Numbered from the stretch's first letter, positions 52,537 to 61,332 are shown. The stretch: DNA of 64,000 nucleotides from Saccharothrix sp. S26 (GCF_021390395.1 NZ_JAJUWT010000009.1:266601-330600); one strand, 5' to 3'. Numbers and translations: made by a program. Notes: a model not told the origin generated them from the letters alone.

Positions 52537-55515
52537 GTGGATTTAGCAGCAGTCGGGTCGCCGCCCACCCCCGTGTACCGGATCTTGGGACCGCTGCACG
52601 TGGCGGACGGGCCGGGTCGGGTCAGCCGGGTGCCACCCGGTCGCCAGCAGATGGTGCTCGGCGCGTTGCTGCTCGACGCCAACCGGGTCGTGAGCATCGA
52701 CCACCTGATCGACGCGGTGTGGGACGAGGCGCCGCCCGCGACCGCGCGGCGGCAGATCCAGATCTGCGTGTCCGCGCTGCGCGCCAACCTCGCGTCGATC
52801 GGGCGCGATGAGGCCATCGTCACCCGACCGCCCGGCTACCTGCTGCGCGTCGCGGACGGCGAGCTGGACGTGCAGGTGTTCGCGGCGCTGACCGCCGAGG
52901 GCGAGTCGCTGGTGCGGTCGGGCGACCCGAAGGCCGGGTTAGTGCTGCTGCGGCAGGCCCTCGCGCTGTGGCGCGGACCGGCGTTGGGCGGCACGACGGG
53001 CAGGCTGCGGGCCAAGGCGGCGAAGCTGGACGAGGACCGGCTCACCGTGCTGGAGACGACGTTCGACCTGGAGCTGAACGCGGGCCGCCACCGCCAGCTC
53101 GTCGGCGAGATCAGCGCGCTGGTGGCGCAGTACCCGCTGCGGGAACGGCTGCGCGGCCAGTTGATGCTCGCGCTGTACCGGTCGGGGCGGCAGGCCGAGG
53201 CGTTGGAGGCTTACCGCACGACGCGGGAATTGCTGATCGACGAGCTCGGCCTCGAGCCGGGCGAGGACCTGCGCCGGCTCGAGACGGCGATCCTCGCGGG
53301 CGACCCGACGCTGGCCATGGGCGCGGACCACGCGCCACAGCAGCAGCCGCGGCCGTCGGCGCCGCCACCCGCGGAGATGGTCGTGCCGCTCCAACTGCCC
53401 GCCGACATCGGCGAGTTCACCGGCCGGGCCGGGCTCGTCGCGCAGGCGCGTGAGCTGCTGGCGCAGGGCGGCCTGGCCACGCGCGTGGTGGCGTTGGTCG
53501 GCAAGCCGGGCATCGGCAAGAGCGCGGTGGCCGTGCACGTGGCGCACCTGCTCGTGGAGGACCACTTCCCGGACGGCCAGTTGTACTGCGACCTGGGCGG
53601 CACCCGCGAGCACCCGGCCGGCGCGGCCGACGTGCTCGGCCGCTTCCTGCGCGCGATGGGCATCCCCGGCACGTCGATCCCGGACGCCGAGGACGAGCGG
53701 GCCGAGATGTACCGGCAGCTCGTGGCGCGCAAGCGGATGCTGGTCGTGCTGGACGACGCCGCGAGCGAACGCCAGGTGCGGGCCCTGTTGCCGGGCAGCA
53801 GTTCCTGCTCGGTCATCGTGACCAGCCGGACGCGGCTCACCGGCCTGCCGGGCGTGCGGGTGCTGGAGGTCGACGTGCTCGGCCACGACGAGGCCCTGGA
53901 GATGCTGTCCACGGTCATCGGCCGGGACCGGGTCGACGCCGAGCCCGCCGCCGCGACGGCGTTGATCCGGCTCGTCGGCTCGCTGCCGCTGGCGCTGCGC
54001 ATCGTCGCCGCCCGGCTGGCCGCGCGTCCCGGCTGGTCGCTGGCGTGGATGCTGGAGCGGCTCTCCGACGAGCGGCGGCGGCTCGACGAGCTGGCGCACG
54101 GCGAGATGATGGTGCGCGCCAGCCTCGCCCTCACCTACGACGGCCTGCCGGGCGAGGCACGCCGGTTGCTGCGGCTGCTCGGCGCGTTGGACGGGCTGAG
54201 CTTCCCCACGTGGGTCGCGGCGGCGTTGCTGGACGTGGACGTGTTCCACGCCGCCGACCTGCTGGAGGGGTTGGTGGACGCGCAGATGCTGGAGGTCGTG
54301 GCGTTCGACGCGACCGGCAGCCCCCGCTACAAGTTCCACGACCTGATCCGGTTGTTCGCGCGGGAGCAGTTGGAGCTCAACGAGGGCGACGAGTCGCGGC
54401 TGGTGGCGTTGCGGCGGGTCGTCGGCGGGTGGTTGGCGTTGGCGGGCGAGGCGCACACGCGCGTCTACGGCGGTGACTTCACCTCGCTGCACGGTGACGC
54501 GCCGCGCTGGCTGCCGTCGAAGTCGCATGTGGACCGGCTGCTCGCGGACCCGTTGCTGTGGCTGGAGACCGAGCACGCGCACCTGTGCGCCGCGGTCGAG
54601 GTGAGCGCGGCGGAAGGGCTGCACGAGGCGGCGTGGGACCTGGCCGTGACGCTGGTGACGTTGTTCGAGGCGCGGTGCTACTTCGCCGACTGGGAGCGCA
54701 CGCACCAGCAGGCGCTGGCCGCGGTCCGGGCGGCGGGCAACACGCGCGGTGAGGCGGCGTTGCTGTGCTCGATGGCGTCGTTGCAGCTGTCGTGGTCACG
54801 GGCTCGTGCAGCGCGCGAGCTGGTGGAGCCCGCGTTGCGCACGTTCGAGGCGTTGGGCGACGAGCGGGGCGTGGCGCTGGCCCGGCGCAACCTCGCGCTG
54901 GTGCACCACCGGCTCGGTGACCTGGAGAACGCCGCGCCGCTGTACCTGGCCGCGTTGGGCGGGTTCCGGGCGTCCGGCGACCCGGTCGGGCAGGCGTGGG
55001 TGCTGACGCAGATCGCGCAGATCGACCTGGAGCACGGTGAGCAGGAACGGGCGGCCGACCGGTTGTACGAGGCGCTGGACATCTGCCGGCGGTTCGGCAA
55101 CCAGCGGGTCGAGGTGCAGGTCCGGTACCGGTTGAGCGACCTGATGGTGCGGCAGGGCCGGCACTGGGAGGCCGAGGAGTCGTTGGGCGAGCTGCTGTCG
55201 GCGGTCCGCGCGTCCGGTGACACCGTCGGCGAGGCGCGGGTGCTGCACAAGCTCGCGGTGGTGAAGCTCGCGCTGGAGGACCCGGAGGCCGCGGAGGGCC
55301 TGTTGCGGGAGGCGCTGGAGGTGCGGGAGCGGGCCATGGACCACGGTGGCGCGGCGGAGACGCGGGCCGAGCTGGCGGTGGTGCTGGCCGAGCGGGGCGA
55401 CCGGGCCGCGGCGGTGAGCCTGCTGGGCCGGGCGATCTCGACGTTCGCGGAGCGCAACATGGGTGCCGCGAGGCTTCGTGCGCAACAGGTGTTGGAGCGG
55501 ATCAGGGCCGGCTGA
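52537..55515 (+). CDS. AfsR-type SARP regulator with NB-ARC and TPR domains
   Basis: The product has 992 residues; GTG 52537 is preceded by GGGAG at good spacing. Residues ~10-100 form a winged helix (YRILGPLHVADGPGRVSRVPPGRQQMVLGALLLDANRVVSIDHLIDAVW), ~105-260 the BTAD, and ~290-620 an NB-ARC ATPase with Walker A GKPGIGKS at ~323 and Walker B RMLVVLDD. From ~680 to the end are TPR repeats. This AfsR layout integrates an unknown signal through the TPRs and ATP, then activates transcription at direct repeats. It could regulate the thiopeptide cluster, the mutase operon, or both. Confidence 0.9.
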   Translation: MDLAAVGSPPTPVYRILGPLHVADGPGRVSRVPPGRQQMVLGALLLDANRVVSIDHLIDAVWDEAPPATARRQIQICVSALRANLASIGRDEAIVTRPPGYLLRVADGELDVQVFAALTAEGESLVRSGDPKAGLVLLRQALALWRGPALGGTTGRLRAKAAKLDEDRLTVLETTFDLELNAGRHRQLVGEISALVAQYPLRERLRGQLMLALYRSGRQAEALEAYRTTRELLIDELGLEPGEDLRRLETAILAGDPTLAMGADHAPQQQPRPSAPPPAEMVVPLQLPADIGEFTGRAGLVAQARELLAQGGLATRVVALVGKPGIGKSAVAVHVAHLLVEDHFPDGQLYCDLGGTREHPAGAADVLGRFLRAMGIPGTSIPDAEDERAEMYRQLVARKRMLVVLDDAASERQVRALLPGSSSCSVIVTSRTRLTGLPGVRVLEVDVLGHDEALEMLSTVIGRDRVDAEPAAATALIRLVGSLPLALRIVAARLAARPGWSLAWMLERLSDERRRLDELAHGEMMVRASLALTYDGLPGEARRLLRLLGALDGLSFPTWVAAALLDVDVFHAADLLEGLVDAQMLEVVAFDATGSPRYKFHDLIRLFAREQLELNEGDESRLVALRRVVGGWLALAGEAHTRVYGGDFTSLHGDAPRWLPSKSHVDRLLADPLLWLETEHAHLCAAVEVSAAEGLHEAAWDLAVTLVTLFEARCYFADWERTHQQALAAVRAAGNTRGEAALLCSMASLQLSWSRARAARELVEPALRTFEALGDERGVALARRNLALVHHRLGDLENAAPLYLAALGGFRASGDPVGQAWVLTQIAQIDLEHGEQERAADRLYEALDICRRFGNQRVEVQVRYRLSDLMVRQGRHWEAEESLGELLSAVRASGDTVGEARVLHKLAVVKLALEDPEAAEGLLREALEVRERAMDHGGAAETRAELAVVLAERGDRAAAVSLLGRAISTFAERNMGAARLRAQQVLERIRAG

Positions 55516-55516
55516 C

Positions 55517-55822
55517 TCAGACCGCGGTCGGACCCCACGGGGTGTCATCGCCGGTCGGACCCCACGGGGTGTCATCGCCGGTCGGACCCCACGGGGTGTC
55601 ATCGCCGGTCGGACCCCACGGGGTGTCGTCAGTGGTCGGGCCCCAAGGCGTGTCGTCGGTGGTCTGGCCGGCGGCGGTGTGCGCTGTCGCGGTCTGTGCT
55701 GTCGCGGTCCGGGTCGTCGCGGTGTCGCTGGTGGCGGCGTGGGCGGCGGTGGCGGCGACCACCGGGGCCAGCAGGATCGCGGCGGTGACGGCGGTGGCGG
55801 CGAGGATGCGGTCGATGCGCAT
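55517..55822 (-). CDS. Secreted peptide with five DDTPWGPT repeats
   Basis: The product has 101 residues; ATG 55822 has GGGAG upstream. A clear signal peptide (MRIDRILAATAVTAAILLAPVVAATAAHA) is followed by a Thr/Ala-rich spacer (30-55) and five tandem nine-residue units DDTPWGPT[T/G] (56-99). The nucleotide units are nearly identical, indicating recent duplication. No Cys and no known enzyme or binding domain is present. Multi-core peptides, surface-adhesive repeats and bacteriocin-like peptides all show such architecture. I do not recognise the family. It is divergent from the XRE-ATPase regulator and convergent with the AfsR gene. Confidence 0.75.
   Translation of the reverse strand: MRIDRILAATAVTAAILLAPVVAATAAHAATSDTATTRTATAQTATAHTAAGQTTDDTPWGPTTDDTPWGPTGDDTPWGPTGDDTPWGPTGDDTPWGPTAV
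55526..55660 (-). repeat. Five tandem 27-nt repeats
   Basis: Units start at 55526, 55553, 55580, 55607 and 55634. On the plus strand each begins GGTCGGACCCCACGGGGTGT; the first three are identical, the fourth is nearly so and the last is diverged. They stay in frame and encode the repeated peptide, so copy number may vary without destroying the gene. Confidence 0.9.
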
Positions 55823-55959
55823 TGTCGGGCTCCCTTGTTCCTGGTGTTCGTGTTCCGGGCCGTGCTGCTGGAACCGACATTAGGAATGTGGGGCATTGCC
55901 GAATTATCGCGCGACGAACGCCCCGCACCGCGCGCGTTTCGCCAGTTTTGCATCCCCGC

Positions 55960-55977
55960 GATAACGGGACGATACCG
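55960..55977 (+). promoter_or_regulatory. SARP-box-like repeat upstream of mutase-locus regulator
   Basis: GATAACG-GGAC-GATACCG is a heptamer direct repeat at 11-bp period, 59 nt before the XRE-ATPase gene. It shares the nATAMCG motif with the sites at 42012 and 51946. The site may also serve the divergent repeat-peptide gene. Confidence 0.55.
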
Positions 55978-56036
55978 GCGTGACGATGCTGGGTTGAGGA
56001 ATCGCCGAGAGCATCGTCTGCGCAGGTGGAGAACTC

Positions 56037-57245
56037 ATGTACGGGCAATTCGGGGAACTGCTCAAAAAACACCGGATGAAGTGTGGCGCCACCCAGCGGC
56101 AGCTGGCCGACCTGTCCACCATCAGCGTCCGCGCCATTCGCGACCTGGAAGCCGGGCGCGCGAGCCGGCCGCGCCGCGACACCGTGCGGCTCATCGCCGA
56201 GGGGCTGCGGCTCAGCGGGCGCGAGCTGACCACGTTCGAGGCGGCGGCCATGCGGTCGCGCGGCGGCGTGGAGATCGACCTCTCCCCCGACCTGGCCGCC
56301 GTGCCGCCGCCCGCCGCGCTCGACGTGCTGGTCGGTCGCGACAACGAGGTCGCGTCACTGCTCGCCCTGCTCGGCGAGGGCGGCGCGCGGCTGGTCGCGG
56401 TGACCGGGCTGCCCGGCGTCGGCAAGACCCGCCTCGTCGTGGAGGTCGCGGGACGGCTGCACGAGTCCGGCGCGGCACGCGTGCTGTGGGACGCGGCCAC
56501 CGCGCCCGCGCCCGGCGGTGACGCGGCACGGCTGCGGCTGCTGGTGCACTCGGCGCTGGCCGTCGCGGAGGACGGCGAGGGCTGGGACGCGCTGGCCACG
56601 CTCATCGGCGACCGCGAAGCGGTGCTCGTGCTCGACGGCCACGACCCCACCTGGCCCGACCCGGACCGGGCGCTGGCGCTGCTGCACCACTGCCGGCGGT
56701 TGCGCCTGCTGCGCACCACGCGCGGTTCCCGCCCGATCCCCGGCGAACGCGTCGTCGCGCTGCCCCCGCTCGCCCCCGAGCACGCCGCCTGCCTGCTGCA
56801 CCGGCTCGCCGGTCGGCCCGGCGCGCCCGACCCCGCGCTGGTCGAGGTCGCCGAACGGCTGGACGGCCTGCCCGGCGCGGTGGAGGCGGCAGCGTCCTGG
56901 CTGGTGGTGCACCGCCCCGACGAGCTGCTGGACCTGGTGCGCGCCGACCCGTTGGACGTGGTGGCCGACCGGCTGCCCGACCTGCGCGACGCCCTCGCCC
57001 ACGCGTTGTCCGATGTGGACGGACAGGCGATCGCGGCGCTGGCGGGCGACTGGTCCGTGGCCGACGCCGCCCGCCTCACGGGCGTCGCGCCGGTGGCGTG
57101 CGCGCGGCTCGTGCGCCACCTGTTGCTGCTCGGCCTCGTGCGCCCGGTCGGCGACGACCGGTTCCGCGTGCTCGCCCTGGCCCGCGCCCTAACTGCCGCC
57201 CGGCTGCCGGTCGGGCTGCCCCTCGACGGCTCGCGCGACTCCTAG
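56037..57245 (+). CDS. XRE regulator fused to NB-ARC-like ATPase domain
   Basis: The product has 402 residues; ATG follows AGGTGGAG. Residues 1-65 are an HTH_XRE (FGELLKKHRMKCGATQRQLADLSTISVRAIRDLEAGRASRP). A P-loop ATPase follows, with Walker A GLPGVGKT at 124-131 and Walker B-like EAVLVLDGHD near 200, then helical winged-helix segments but no TPRs. Such proteins are signal-gated regulators of secondary-metabolite loci. It directly precedes the glutamate mutase operon (39 nt gap) and probably controls it. Confidence 0.85.
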   Translation: MYGQFGELLKKHRMKCGATQRQLADLSTISVRAIRDLEAGRASRPRRDTVRLIAEGLRLSGRELTTFEAAAMRSRGGVEIDLSPDLAAVPPPAALDVLVGRDNEVASLLALLGEGGARLVAVTGLPGVGKTRLVVEVAGRLHESGAARVLWDAATAPAPGGDAARLRLLVHSALAVAEDGEGWDALATLIGDREAVLVLDGHDPTWPDPDRALALLHHCRRLRLLRTTRGSRPIPGERVVALPPLAPEHAACLLHRLAGRPGAPDPALVEVAERLDGLPGAVEAAASWLVVHRPDELLDLVRADPLDVVADRLPDLRDALAHALSDVDGQAIAALAGDWSVADAARLTGVAPVACARLVRHLLLLGLVRPVGDDRFRVLALARALTAARLPVGLPLDGSRDS

Positions 57246-57284
57246 TTTCGGCGTCAACGACCATCCCGCGACCGAGGGAGTGCC

Positions 57285-57725
57285 ATGGACCTGGTGGAGA
57301 ACGACGTCGGACTCGACATCGTGGTGACGAGCCTCGCGTCCGACGCCCACACGTGGAACCTCGTGTTCCTCCAGCTCGTGCTGGAGGAGGCGGGGCACCG
57401 GGTGGTCAACCTCGGCGCGTGCGTCCCGGACGACCTGCTGGTGTCCGAGTGCGCCCGGCACGCGCCGGACCTCGTCGTCGTGAGCAGCGTCAACGGCCAC
57501 GGCTTCCACGAGGCCAAGCGGGTGATCGCCAAGCTGCGCGCCCGGCCCGACCTGGCGGCCACCCCGGTGGTCGTCGGCGGCAAGCTCGGCATCGACGGGC
57601 CCGGTGGGCAGGACCGCGCCGCGATCCTCACCGCCGCCGGGTACGACGCGGTGTTCGAGGACGCCGGGAGCATCGCCGCGTTCCGCGCGTTCCTCGGCCG
57701 GTTGCCCGTGGGCGTGCGGTCATGA
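57285..57725 (+). CDS. glmS: Glutamate (methylaspartate) mutase small subunit, B12-binding
   Basis: The product has 146 residues; ATG preceded by GAGGGAG. It is a Rossmann-type cobalamin-binding domain: LDIVVTSLASDAHTWN carries the DxH motif in which His22 would coordinate cobalt, VVSSVNGHG matches the SxL-type strand, and VVVGGKLGIDG the GG nucleotide-tail motif. The usual DxHxxG reads DAHTWN, with Asn25 instead of Gly. With the large subunit encoded next (4-nt overlap) it should convert L-glutamate to (2S,3S)-3-methylaspartate using adenosylcobalamin. Antibiotic pathways use this step to supply methylated amino acids. Confidence 0.85.
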   Translation: MDLVENDVGLDIVVTSLASDAHTWNLVFLQLVLEEAGHRVVNLGACVPDDLLVSECARHAPDLVVVSSVNGHGFHEAKRVIAKLRARPDLAATPVVVGGKLGIDGPGGQDRAAILTAAGYDAVFEDAGSIAAFRAFLGRLPVGVRS

Positions 57726-58993
57726 GCTCCTTCGGCGAGTTCGTGGCCCGGGCCGCGGCCGACGGCGAGCTGGTCGTCCAGCCCCGCATGGGCATCGGCG
57801 ACCCGGCGGCGATGCGCGCCGGGCTCGCCGCCGTCCGCGCGGCCGGGGTGCGGGCGGTCGGCACGATCACGCTCGACAGCTTCACCCGGGTCGGCGACCA
57901 CGACGCGGTGCGCGCCGCGCTCGCCGCCGGTGACGCCCTCAACGGCTACCCGATCGTGGCCTACCCGCCGCGGACGACGCGAGAGGTGCTGCGCGGCGTG
58001 GCCGGGGACGCGTTCCCGGTGCAGGTGCGGCACGGCTCGGCCCGGCCGCAGGACATCGTGGTGGCGCTGCTCGACGCCGGCCTGCACGCCACGGAAGGCG
58101 GTCCGCTGTCGTACTGCCTGCCCTACAGCCGGGTGCCGGTGGCCGAGGCGGTGCGGGCGTGGGCCGAGTCGTGCCTGCTGCTGGCCGGCCTGCGGGACCG
58201 GGGCGGACGCCCGCACCTGGAGTCGTTCGGCGGCTGCATGATGGGCCAGCTGTGCCCGCCGGGGCTGCTGGTGGCGATCAGCGTGCTGGAGGGCCTGTTC
58301 TTCCGGCAGCACGGCCTGGACAGCGTGTCGTTGAGCTACGCCCAGCAGACCCACCCCGAGCAGGACGCGGAGGCGGTGCTGGCGCTGCGCGCGCTCGCCG
58401 CCGAGCACCTGTCCGATGTGGACTGGCACGTCGTGCTCTACACCTACATGGGCGTGTTCCCCCGCACCCGGCGCGGCGCGTCGGCGTTGCTCGAACGGGC
58501 CGCCGAGCTGGCCGTGCGGACCGGCGCGGAACGCCTGATCGTCAAGACCACGGCCGAGGCGCACCGCATCCCCACCGTCGAGGAGAACGTGACGGCGTTG
58601 CGCACGGCGAGCCGTGCGGCGGCGCGGACGTCACGCGGCGGGACCGTGGCCGACACCGGCGTGCTCGCCGAGGCGCGCGCGATCGTGGAGGCGGTGCTGG
58701 ACCTCGCGCCGGACCTCGGCGTCGCGCTGGTCCGCGCGGTCGAGCGCGGCTACCTGGACGTGCCGTACTGCCTGCACCCGGACAACGCCGGGCGCACCAG
58801 GGCGGTGGTCGACCGGACCGGGCGGCTGCGCTGGTCGCGCACCGGTTCGCTGCCGCTGGCGGGCGTGGTGCAGGCCGCGCCCGGCGTCGAGATCACCTCC
58901 ACCGAGCTGCTGCGCTCGCTGTCGCACGTCGAGCGGACGTTCGACGACCTGGCGCTGGACCGGGTCGGCGCGCAGCCGATCGGCTCCGGCTGA
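57722..58993 (+). CDS. glmE: Glutamate (methylaspartate) mutase large subunit
   Basis: The product has 423 residues; ATG overlaps the glmS stop. The TIM-barrel catalytic chain of coenzyme-B12 glutamate mutase is recognisable: VVQPRMGIGD, TLDSFTRVGDH, the glutamate-binding VRHGSARPQDIV, ATEGGPLSYCLPYSR, FGGCMMGQLCPPGLLVA, SVSLSYAQQTHPEQDAEA and KTTAEAHRIPT. Length is a little below the ~480 residues of clostridial GlmE, mainly at the C-terminus. It forms the AdoCbl-dependent radical isomerase with the small subunit. Confidence 0.9.
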   Translation: MSSFGEFVARAAADGELVVQPRMGIGDPAAMRAGLAAVRAAGVRAVGTITLDSFTRVGDHDAVRAALAAGDALNGYPIVAYPPRTTREVLRGVAGDAFPVQVRHGSARPQDIVVALLDAGLHATEGGPLSYCLPYSRVPVAEAVRAWAESCLLLAGLRDRGGRPHLESFGGCMMGQLCPPGLLVAISVLEGLFFRQHGLDSVSLSYAQQTHPEQDAEAVLALRALAAEHLSDVDWHVVLYTYMGVFPRTRRGASALLERAAELAVRTGAERLIVKTTAEAHRIPTVEENVTALRTASRAAARTSRGGTVADTGVLAEARAIVEAVLDLAPDLGVALVRAVERGYLDVPYCLHPDNAGRTRAVVDRTGRLRWSRTGSLPLAGVVQAAPGVEITSTELLRSLSHVERTFDDLALDRVGAQPIGSG

Positions 58994-59029
58994 TCACCCC
59001 AGCCCACCCACCGAAGGAGCTAGAGCGAC

Positions 59030-60055
59030 ATGGACACCACGAGCGCCGCCGACGCGGCGACCCCGCGGCCGGCGACCACGCTGCCGGGCAGCCCGCGCGA
59101 GCACCTGTCGTCACCCACGACCCGTGCCGTCCTGCGGTTGCAGCACACCGTGCTGGACGCGGCCCGCGAGCACCTGGGCGGCGCGGGCTTCACCGAGCTG
59201 CTGCCGCCGATCATCGGCCCCGTCACCGACCCGGGCGCGCGGGGCGCGAAGCAGGTCGACGTGGACTACTACGGCCACCGGTACAAGCTGATGACGAGCG
59301 CGATCCTGTACAAGCAGGCGTCGCTGACGGCGTTCGACCGGATCTTCTGCATCGCGCCGAACGTGCGGCTGGAGCCGTTGGAGACCAGCTCCACCAGCCG
59401 GCACCTGGCCGAGTTCCACCAGATCGACGTGGAGATCGCGCACGCGTCCCGTGACGACGCGATGGCGGTGGCGGAAGGGTTGGTCGCGCACGTGCTGCGG
59501 CGCGTCGTGGAGCGGTCGGCCGGGGAGCTGGAGGTCCTCGGGCGTGATCCCGACGCGTTCGCCGACCTGCTGTCCGGCGAGCCGTTCGAACGGCGCACGC
59601 ACACCGCCGCCGTCGCCGACCTGCACGGCCTCGGGCACGACCAGAACCCCGACGCCGAGATCGACTGGGCGGGCGAGGCGGTGCTGTCGGCGAAGTCCAG
59701 CAGGCCGTTCTTCCTCACCGACTACCCGAAGGGGTCACGCGGGTTCTACGACAAGGAGAACCCCGCGCGGCCGGGACGGCTGCTGAACTTCGACCTGCTC
59801 GCGCCCGAGGGGTACGGCGAGCTGTGCAGCGGCAGCGAGCGGGAGCACGAGTACGGCACGATCATCGCGCGGATGCGGGAGACCGGCGAGAACCCGGCCA
59901 AGTACGGCTGGTACCTGGAGATGGTGCGGGCGGGCATCCCCGGCAGCGCGGGTTTCGGCATCGGGTTGGAGCGGCTGACCCGGTACATCGCGGGCCTGGA
60001 GTCGGTGTGGCAGGCCAGCGCCTACCCGAAGGTGCCCGGGGTGGTGTCGCCGTGA
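59030..60055 (+). CDS. AsnRS/AspRS-like class II ligase without anticodon domain (AsnA-type)
   Basis: The product has 341 residues. The class II aminoacyl-tRNA synthetase core of the Asp/Asn branch is complete: motif 2 FDRIFCIAPNVRLEPLETSSTSRHLAEFHQIDVEIA, then FFLTDYPKGSRGFYDKENP, LAPEGYGELCSGSEREHEY and motif 3 SAGFGIGLERLTRYIAGL. The OB-fold anticodon-binding domain that normally precedes it is missing. Archaeal AsnA-like asparagine synthetases have this form and amidate aspartate with ammonia. The operon suggests 3-methylaspartate as substrate, giving an amide or acyl-adenylate. This assignment is inferred. Confidence 0.82.
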   Translation: MDTTSAADAATPRPATTLPGSPREHLSSPTTRAVLRLQHTVLDAAREHLGGAGFTELLPPIIGPVTDPGARGAKQVDVDYYGHRYKLMTSAILYKQASLTAFDRIFCIAPNVRLEPLETSSTSRHLAEFHQIDVEIAHASRDDAMAVAEGLVAHVLRRVVERSAGELEVLGRDPDAFADLLSGEPFERRTHTAAVADLHGLGHDQNPDAEIDWAGEAVLSAKSSRPFFLTDYPKGSRGFYDKENPARPGRLLNFDLLAPEGYGELCSGSEREHEYGTIIARMRETGENPAKYGWYLEMVRAGIPGSAGFGIGLERLTRYIAGLESVWQASAYPKVPGVVSP

Positions 60056-61332
60056 GCGCGTTGACGGCGGGGACGTTCCCCGAGGCGGCGGTGCGGGAAC
60101 GCGCGCGGGTCGGTGCGGCGGCGGCGTTCCCGGCCGTGGCGGACTACGGGCGGGCCTTGTTCGGCGCGCCCTCGGCGGAACCGACGGGCGACGAGCTGGA
60201 CGCGGCGCGGCTCGTGCCGCCGGTGTTCGTGCCCGAACGGCTGGAGAAGCTGATCGACCTGGCGCGCGAGCCGCTGCACGGCGACGTGGAGCTGGGCACG
60301 GAGGTCGGCGGCTTCACCTCGCCGCTGCCGCTGTACCTGTCGGCGTTCGGGTCGACCCAGGTGGCCAGCGCGGACCTCGGGCAGGCCGCGAGCGCCCAGG
60401 CAGGTGCGCTGGGCGTGCCGATGGTGATCGGCGAGAACGTGGTGCCGGTCAACGGGTACGGGCGCCTCGACGGCGGTGGCGGGCGGTCGCTGCTGGGTCG
60501 GATCTCGGCGTACGCGCGGGCCGTGCCGGACGGGGTGGGCGGCGTGGTCGTGCAGCAGAGCACGGAGGACGCCGACGCGGAGGTGTGGAACCTGGTCTAC
60601 AGCGACCCGTCCGCGCGGCCGCTGCTGGACTCCGGGCGGCTCGGGTTCGAGCTGAAGGTCGGGCAGGGCGCGAAACCCGGGCTCGGCGGCCTGACCGTGG
60701 TCGACGCGGCGGACGCGGACCGGTTGTCGGGGCAGTTCGCCGTGGAGCACGTGTTCGGCGCGGGGTCGGGGCGGGCGTTGCGGTGCGCGAGCCCCGGCAC
60801 GTTCACCGAGGAGATCCTGCGCCAGCAGATCCGGTTGATGCGCAACAACTTCCCGCGTGCCCGGGTGTGGGTGAAGCTGCCGCCCGGCCGTGACGTGGCG
60901 GTCGCGGCGGCGGTGGCGTGGGAGGCGGGCGCGGACGCGGTGACGGTGGACGGCGCGGAGGGCGGCAGCGGGTGGGCGCCCACGTCGTTCCTGTCGGGTG
61001 TCGGGCTGCCGCTGGCCGAGTGCCTGCGCCGCATCGCCGGCCCGGCCGGGTGCCTGCTGGCCTCGGGCCGGGTGTGGGAGGGCTCGCGCGCGGCGAAGTG
61101 CCTGGCCGCCGGCGCTCGGGCCGTCGGCTTGGGGCGGGCGGCGTTGATCGCGGTGGACGAGGACCCGGTCGCGGGCCTCACGCGGCTGGTGGAGTGCCTG
61201 TCCCTGGAGCTGCGGTTGCTGATCAGCGCCCTGGGCAAGTACCGGGTGTCGGCGTTGACGCCGGACGACCTGTGGTCGCCCACCGGTTGGGCGGTACCGG
61301 CGCGCGCCGCGGTCGGGACCGTGACCGGATGA
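60052..61332 (+). CDS. GltB-type FMN-binding glutamate synthase domain protein
   Basis: The product has 426 residues; GTG overlaps the ligase stop. It is the FMN/TIM-barrel synthase domain of glutamate synthase, free of glutaminase and GXGXG domains: EVGGFTSPLPLYLSAFGSTQVAS, GVPMVIGENVVP, LGFELKVGQGAKPGLGG, ARVWVKLPPGRDVAVAAAVAWEAGADAVTVDGAEGGSGWAP and GCLLASGRVWEGSRAAKCLAAGARAVGLGRAAL. Known activity is reductive transfer of ammonia to 2-oxoglutarate. Here it may reduce or oxidise an imine of the pathway intermediate, or feed ammonia to the ligase. Cys ligands for the Fe-S cluster are not obvious. Confidence 0.82.
   Translation: MSALTAGTFPEAAVRERARVGAAAAFPAVADYGRALFGAPSAEPTGDELDAARLVPPVFVPERLEKLIDLAREPLHGDVELGTEVGGFTSPLPLYLSAFGSTQVASADLGQAASAQAGALGVPMVIGENVVPVNGYGRLDGGGGRSLLGRISAYARAVPDGVGGVVVQQSTEDADAEVWNLVYSDPSARPLLDSGRLGFELKVGQGAKPGLGGLTVVDAADADRLSGQFAVEHVFGAGSGRALRCASPGTFTEEILRQQIRLMRNNFPRARVWVKLPPGRDVAVAAAVAWEAGADAVTVDGAEGGSGWAPTSFLSGVGLPLAECLRRIAGPAGCLLASGRVWEGSRAAKCLAAGARAVGLGRAALIAVDEDPVAGLTRLVECLSLELRLLISALGKYRVSALTPDDLWSPTGWAVPARAAVGTVTG

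Noticed and set aside
55526..55660. CRISPR array or VNTR-type non-coding repeat
   Set aside because: The 27-nt units are directly adjacent without spacers and encode an in-frame repeated peptide.
59030..60055. Glutamyl-tRNA synthetase paralogue supplying the thiopeptide dehydratase
   Set aside because: Some thiopeptide clusters carry such a gene, but this protein is of the class II Asp/Asn type, not class I GluRS.
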